This document shows, in pieces, positions 62,686 through 64,000 of a DNA stretch of 64,000 nt. Made by a program: the position numbers and the translations under genes. Below the pieces are notes generated by a model. It was given only the letters and a program-made list of their open reading frames with translations, was not told the origin of the DNA and did not search any database. Every line of letters begins with the position of its first letter. The first letter of the stretch is position 1. Source of the DNA: Nocardiopsis sp. CNR-923 (GTDB lineage Bacteria > Actinomycetota > Actinomycetes > Streptosporangiales > Streptosporangiaceae); assembly GCF_001942255.1 (NCBI RefSeq), contig NZ_MKKC01000066.1, positions 20,414 through 84,413 on the forward strand, read 5' to 3'.

Positions 62686-62969
62686 GTAGTCGAAGGGCTG
62701 TAGGGCATGCCAGCCCACAGCGTCCGACGTGGTACCGCACCGAGCTCGGAGCGGTCATGGTGGACGCCTCTCGGTGCGGCGGACAGGTGCCTCCTTCCCC
62801 GCCGCACCGGGACACCCGGGGACGGTCCGGGGGATGCGCCCCGGGGCGCCGCACACCCGTGGCCGGGGGGTGCCACCCCCACGGGCAGCGGCCACGGCTG
62901 ACCCCGCAGCCCCCCTGACCGTGTTCCTCTCTCAGGGGCGAAACCGATGGGCGAATGTGGAGGTGCCCC
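62676..62969. other. 294-bp gap before terS
   Basis: No convincing gene; frames at 62676-62918 and neighbours are Pro/Arg/Gly-rich without ribosome sites. CCCCTGA (62912-62918) pairs exactly with TCAGGGG (62932-62938), 31 bases before the terS start, which could be a terminator for leftover upstream transcription or part of its leader. Confidence 0.45.
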
Positions 62970-63313
62970 GTGGGCACACCGGAGGGCCTGAACGAGGCTG
63001 GGACGGCGCTGTGGCGGTCGGTGACCGATGAGCTCGAATTGGCCGAGCATGAGCTGTGCCTGTTGGAACAGGCGGCGCGCACGTGCGGTGTGTGCGCGGA
63101 TCTGGCCTCGGTGGTTGAGGCCGAGGGAACATGATCACCTCGCGTCTGGGGGAGACGCGAACGCATCCGGCGTTGGTGGAGCTGCGCAATCAGCGCATCC
63201 TGTTGGCCCGGTTGCTGGTAGCCCTGCGGGTGCCTTTGGGTGAGGAGGACGACGGCGCCGAGCGTCCGCAGGTTCGGGCGGTGCGCGGGGTGTACGGGCC
63301 GAGGGCGTCATGA
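62970..63313 (+). CDS. Phage terminase small-subunit-like protein (frame break)
   Basis: About 115 residues. N-terminal half GTPEGLNEAGTALWRSVTDELELAEHELCLLEQAARTCG and C-terminal half THPALVELRNQRILLARLLVALRVP match the two halves of actinophage terminase small subunits (P27-like style). The first frame stops at 63134; the second runs to 63313, joined by one missing base near 63130. GTG at 62970 with GGAGGTG upstream. In satellites a TerS redirects helper-phage packaging; here no terminase large subunit follows. Confidence 0.7.
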
Positions 63314-63609
63314 GGCGCCGCCGCAGGGGTGAGGGCCTGGTGATGCCGCCGCACCTGGCCGTCTTCGATGCCCGGGACTGGGCGGGTGGGGATGGAGAGT
63401 CGGCCGACCTGACGAAGCCTCATCCGTCGGGGTCGGTGGAGTGGACACACGAGGCGTACCGCCAGTGGAAGGCGGCGCGCCGGGCGTGGTTGGACCGCCA
63501 CGACCCCGACCGGAGGGTGTTCGACGTGGTGGAGGTCCTACAGGCGGAACGCCGTGTGCGGTTGAACCTGCCGCACCGGATGGAGCCGCGCCGGTTCCAC
63601 ACCGGATGA
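63310..63609 (+). CDS. Hypothetical protein following terS
   Basis: 99 residues (MRRRRRGEGLVMPPHLAVFDARDWAGG..., EAYRQWKAARRAWLDRHDPDR). ATG at 63310 overlaps the terS stop, so it is coupled. Similar small proteins near terminase genes in actinophages are remembered but not named. No function proposed. Confidence 0.6.
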   Translation: MRRRRRGEGLVMPPHLAVFDARDWAGGDGESADLTKPHPSGSVEWTHEAYRQWKAARRAWLDRHDPDRRVFDVVEVLQAERRVRLNLPHRMEPRRFHTG

Positions 63610-64000
63610 CCTCCCGCGCGCGAAGCGGGCGACGCCGGGGGTACGGACTGGCGTGTACCCCTTCCGACGACCACACGCGCGCGGAGCGGGCTTTTCCCGA
63701 ACAGCACGAACCCCGCCGTCCCCCGGAACGGCGGGGTCCTGTCACCGAGGACGGAACTCCCGGTGACGGTGTCCGCGCGTCGCCTCTGCCAGGCGTGGTT
63801 GTCGCGACGGGCGGGCGGTTGGCCCGCGCCGGGGGTGGGTCGACCACTTCCCCCACAGGGGATGTTGGAACCCGGGGCGCGGGGTCTAGCTGGCTCTGCG
63901 AGGGGCGCTATCCGTCGGTCGGGTGCGGTCAGCTTGGCCACGAACCGCACGAGTGAGGGCTCAAGGATCGTCGGCTCCACAGCGGCGTAGGGGTCCACGT
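63610..64000. other. 391-bp region without a supported gene
   Basis: GC-rich, with frames on both strands that lack ribosome sites and conserved blocks. The minus frame from 63998 (VDPYAAVEPTILEPS) could be the start of a gene reading leftward, but its later part is low complexity. A 10-bp stem lies at 63710-63737. No attachment-site copy of the ychF junction was found. Confidence 0.45.
63710..63737 (+). terminator. Terminator-like hairpin after the terS operon
   Basis: ACCCCGCCGT pairs with ACGGCGGGGT around an 8-base loop, about 100 bases after the last gene. No U-tract follows. Confidence 0.55.

Larger units (their letters stand above)
58202..64000. mobile_element. Integrated genetic element, phage-satellite-like; right end not seen
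   Basis: From the ychF stop on, gene content changes to integrase, XRE repressor, Xis, RepA-like AAA ATPase, terminase small-subunit-like gene and unknowns. Layout is leftward int-repressor divergent from rightward xis-replication genes, as in phage-inducible islands. No phage structural gene, terminase large subunit, or conjugation gene occurs in the visible part. The left limit is set at the ychF stop; no duplicated attachment sequence was found, so the right limit lies in or beyond the window end. Confidence 0.7.

Noticed and set aside
62676..62918. 80-residue plus-strand frame before terS
   Set aside because: No ribosome site, low-complexity Pro/Arg/Gly content, begins inside the palindrome.

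Overview
The window is about 64 kb of very GC-rich DNA with dense genes, frequent GTG/TTG starts, mycothiol-related genes and many actinobacterial gene families. It looks like a filamentous actinomycete, most likely Nocardiopsis or a close relative. The genus is inferred from gene content and style, not proven.

Layout. 1-7.6 kb: the end of a type II NADH dehydrogenase, an atypical tRNA, then a proline-catabolism locus (PucR-type regulator divergent from pruA and a proline dehydrogenase) with a perfect 18-bp operator-like palindrome in the divergent gap, and a Bax-inhibitor-1-like membrane protein. 7.6-14.5 kb: thiolase, SGNH hydrolase, and a sulfur amino acid block (cystathionine beta-synthase, hexapeptide acyltransferase, cystathionine gamma-synthase). 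14.8-22.4 kb: two tandem GntR/UTRA regulators, a MoxR-like ATPase plus VWA protein pair, a FIST protein, a secreted protein and an RDD protein. 22.5-31.4 kb: greA, DUF4307, mca, a small membrane protein, a DUF255 thioredoxin-domain protein, a kinase, an ECF sigma factor and a short-chain cis-prenyltransferase. From memory this matches the greA-to-Z-prenyl-transferase order of mycobacteria. An IscB-type element has landed between mca and the small membrane gene. 31.6-43 kb: PhoH/PIN protein, a giant zinc-ribbon polytopic membrane protein, a secreted transglycosylase-like protein, a receptor kinase, fumC, a DUF1707 protein and two tandem RNHCP proteins. 43-58.2 kb: an ABC exporter, a DUF3352 protein, glpX, TetR, DUF4245, ispH, an LDAP-like protein, xseA/xseB, DUF6542, rmuC, an FkbM methyltransferase and ychF, again a conserved actinobacterial neighbourhood.

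58.2 kb to the end is accessory DNA: tyrosine integrase and XRE repressor (leftward), divergent from Xis, two small genes and a RepA-like AAA ATPase; then two leftward genes of unknown role (one a zinc-finger protein), then a terminase-small-subunit-like gene and a companion. There is no terminase large subunit, portal, capsid or tail gene. That set resembles a phage satellite (PICI-like) more than a complete prophage. The right end is not identified.

About 27 frame breaks occur across the window, nearly all explained by one missing C or G in a short C/G run, and they hit housekeeping genes such as fumC. They most likely reflect sequencing or assembly error. Genes broken this way are given here as one feature spanning the frames, with the break noted.
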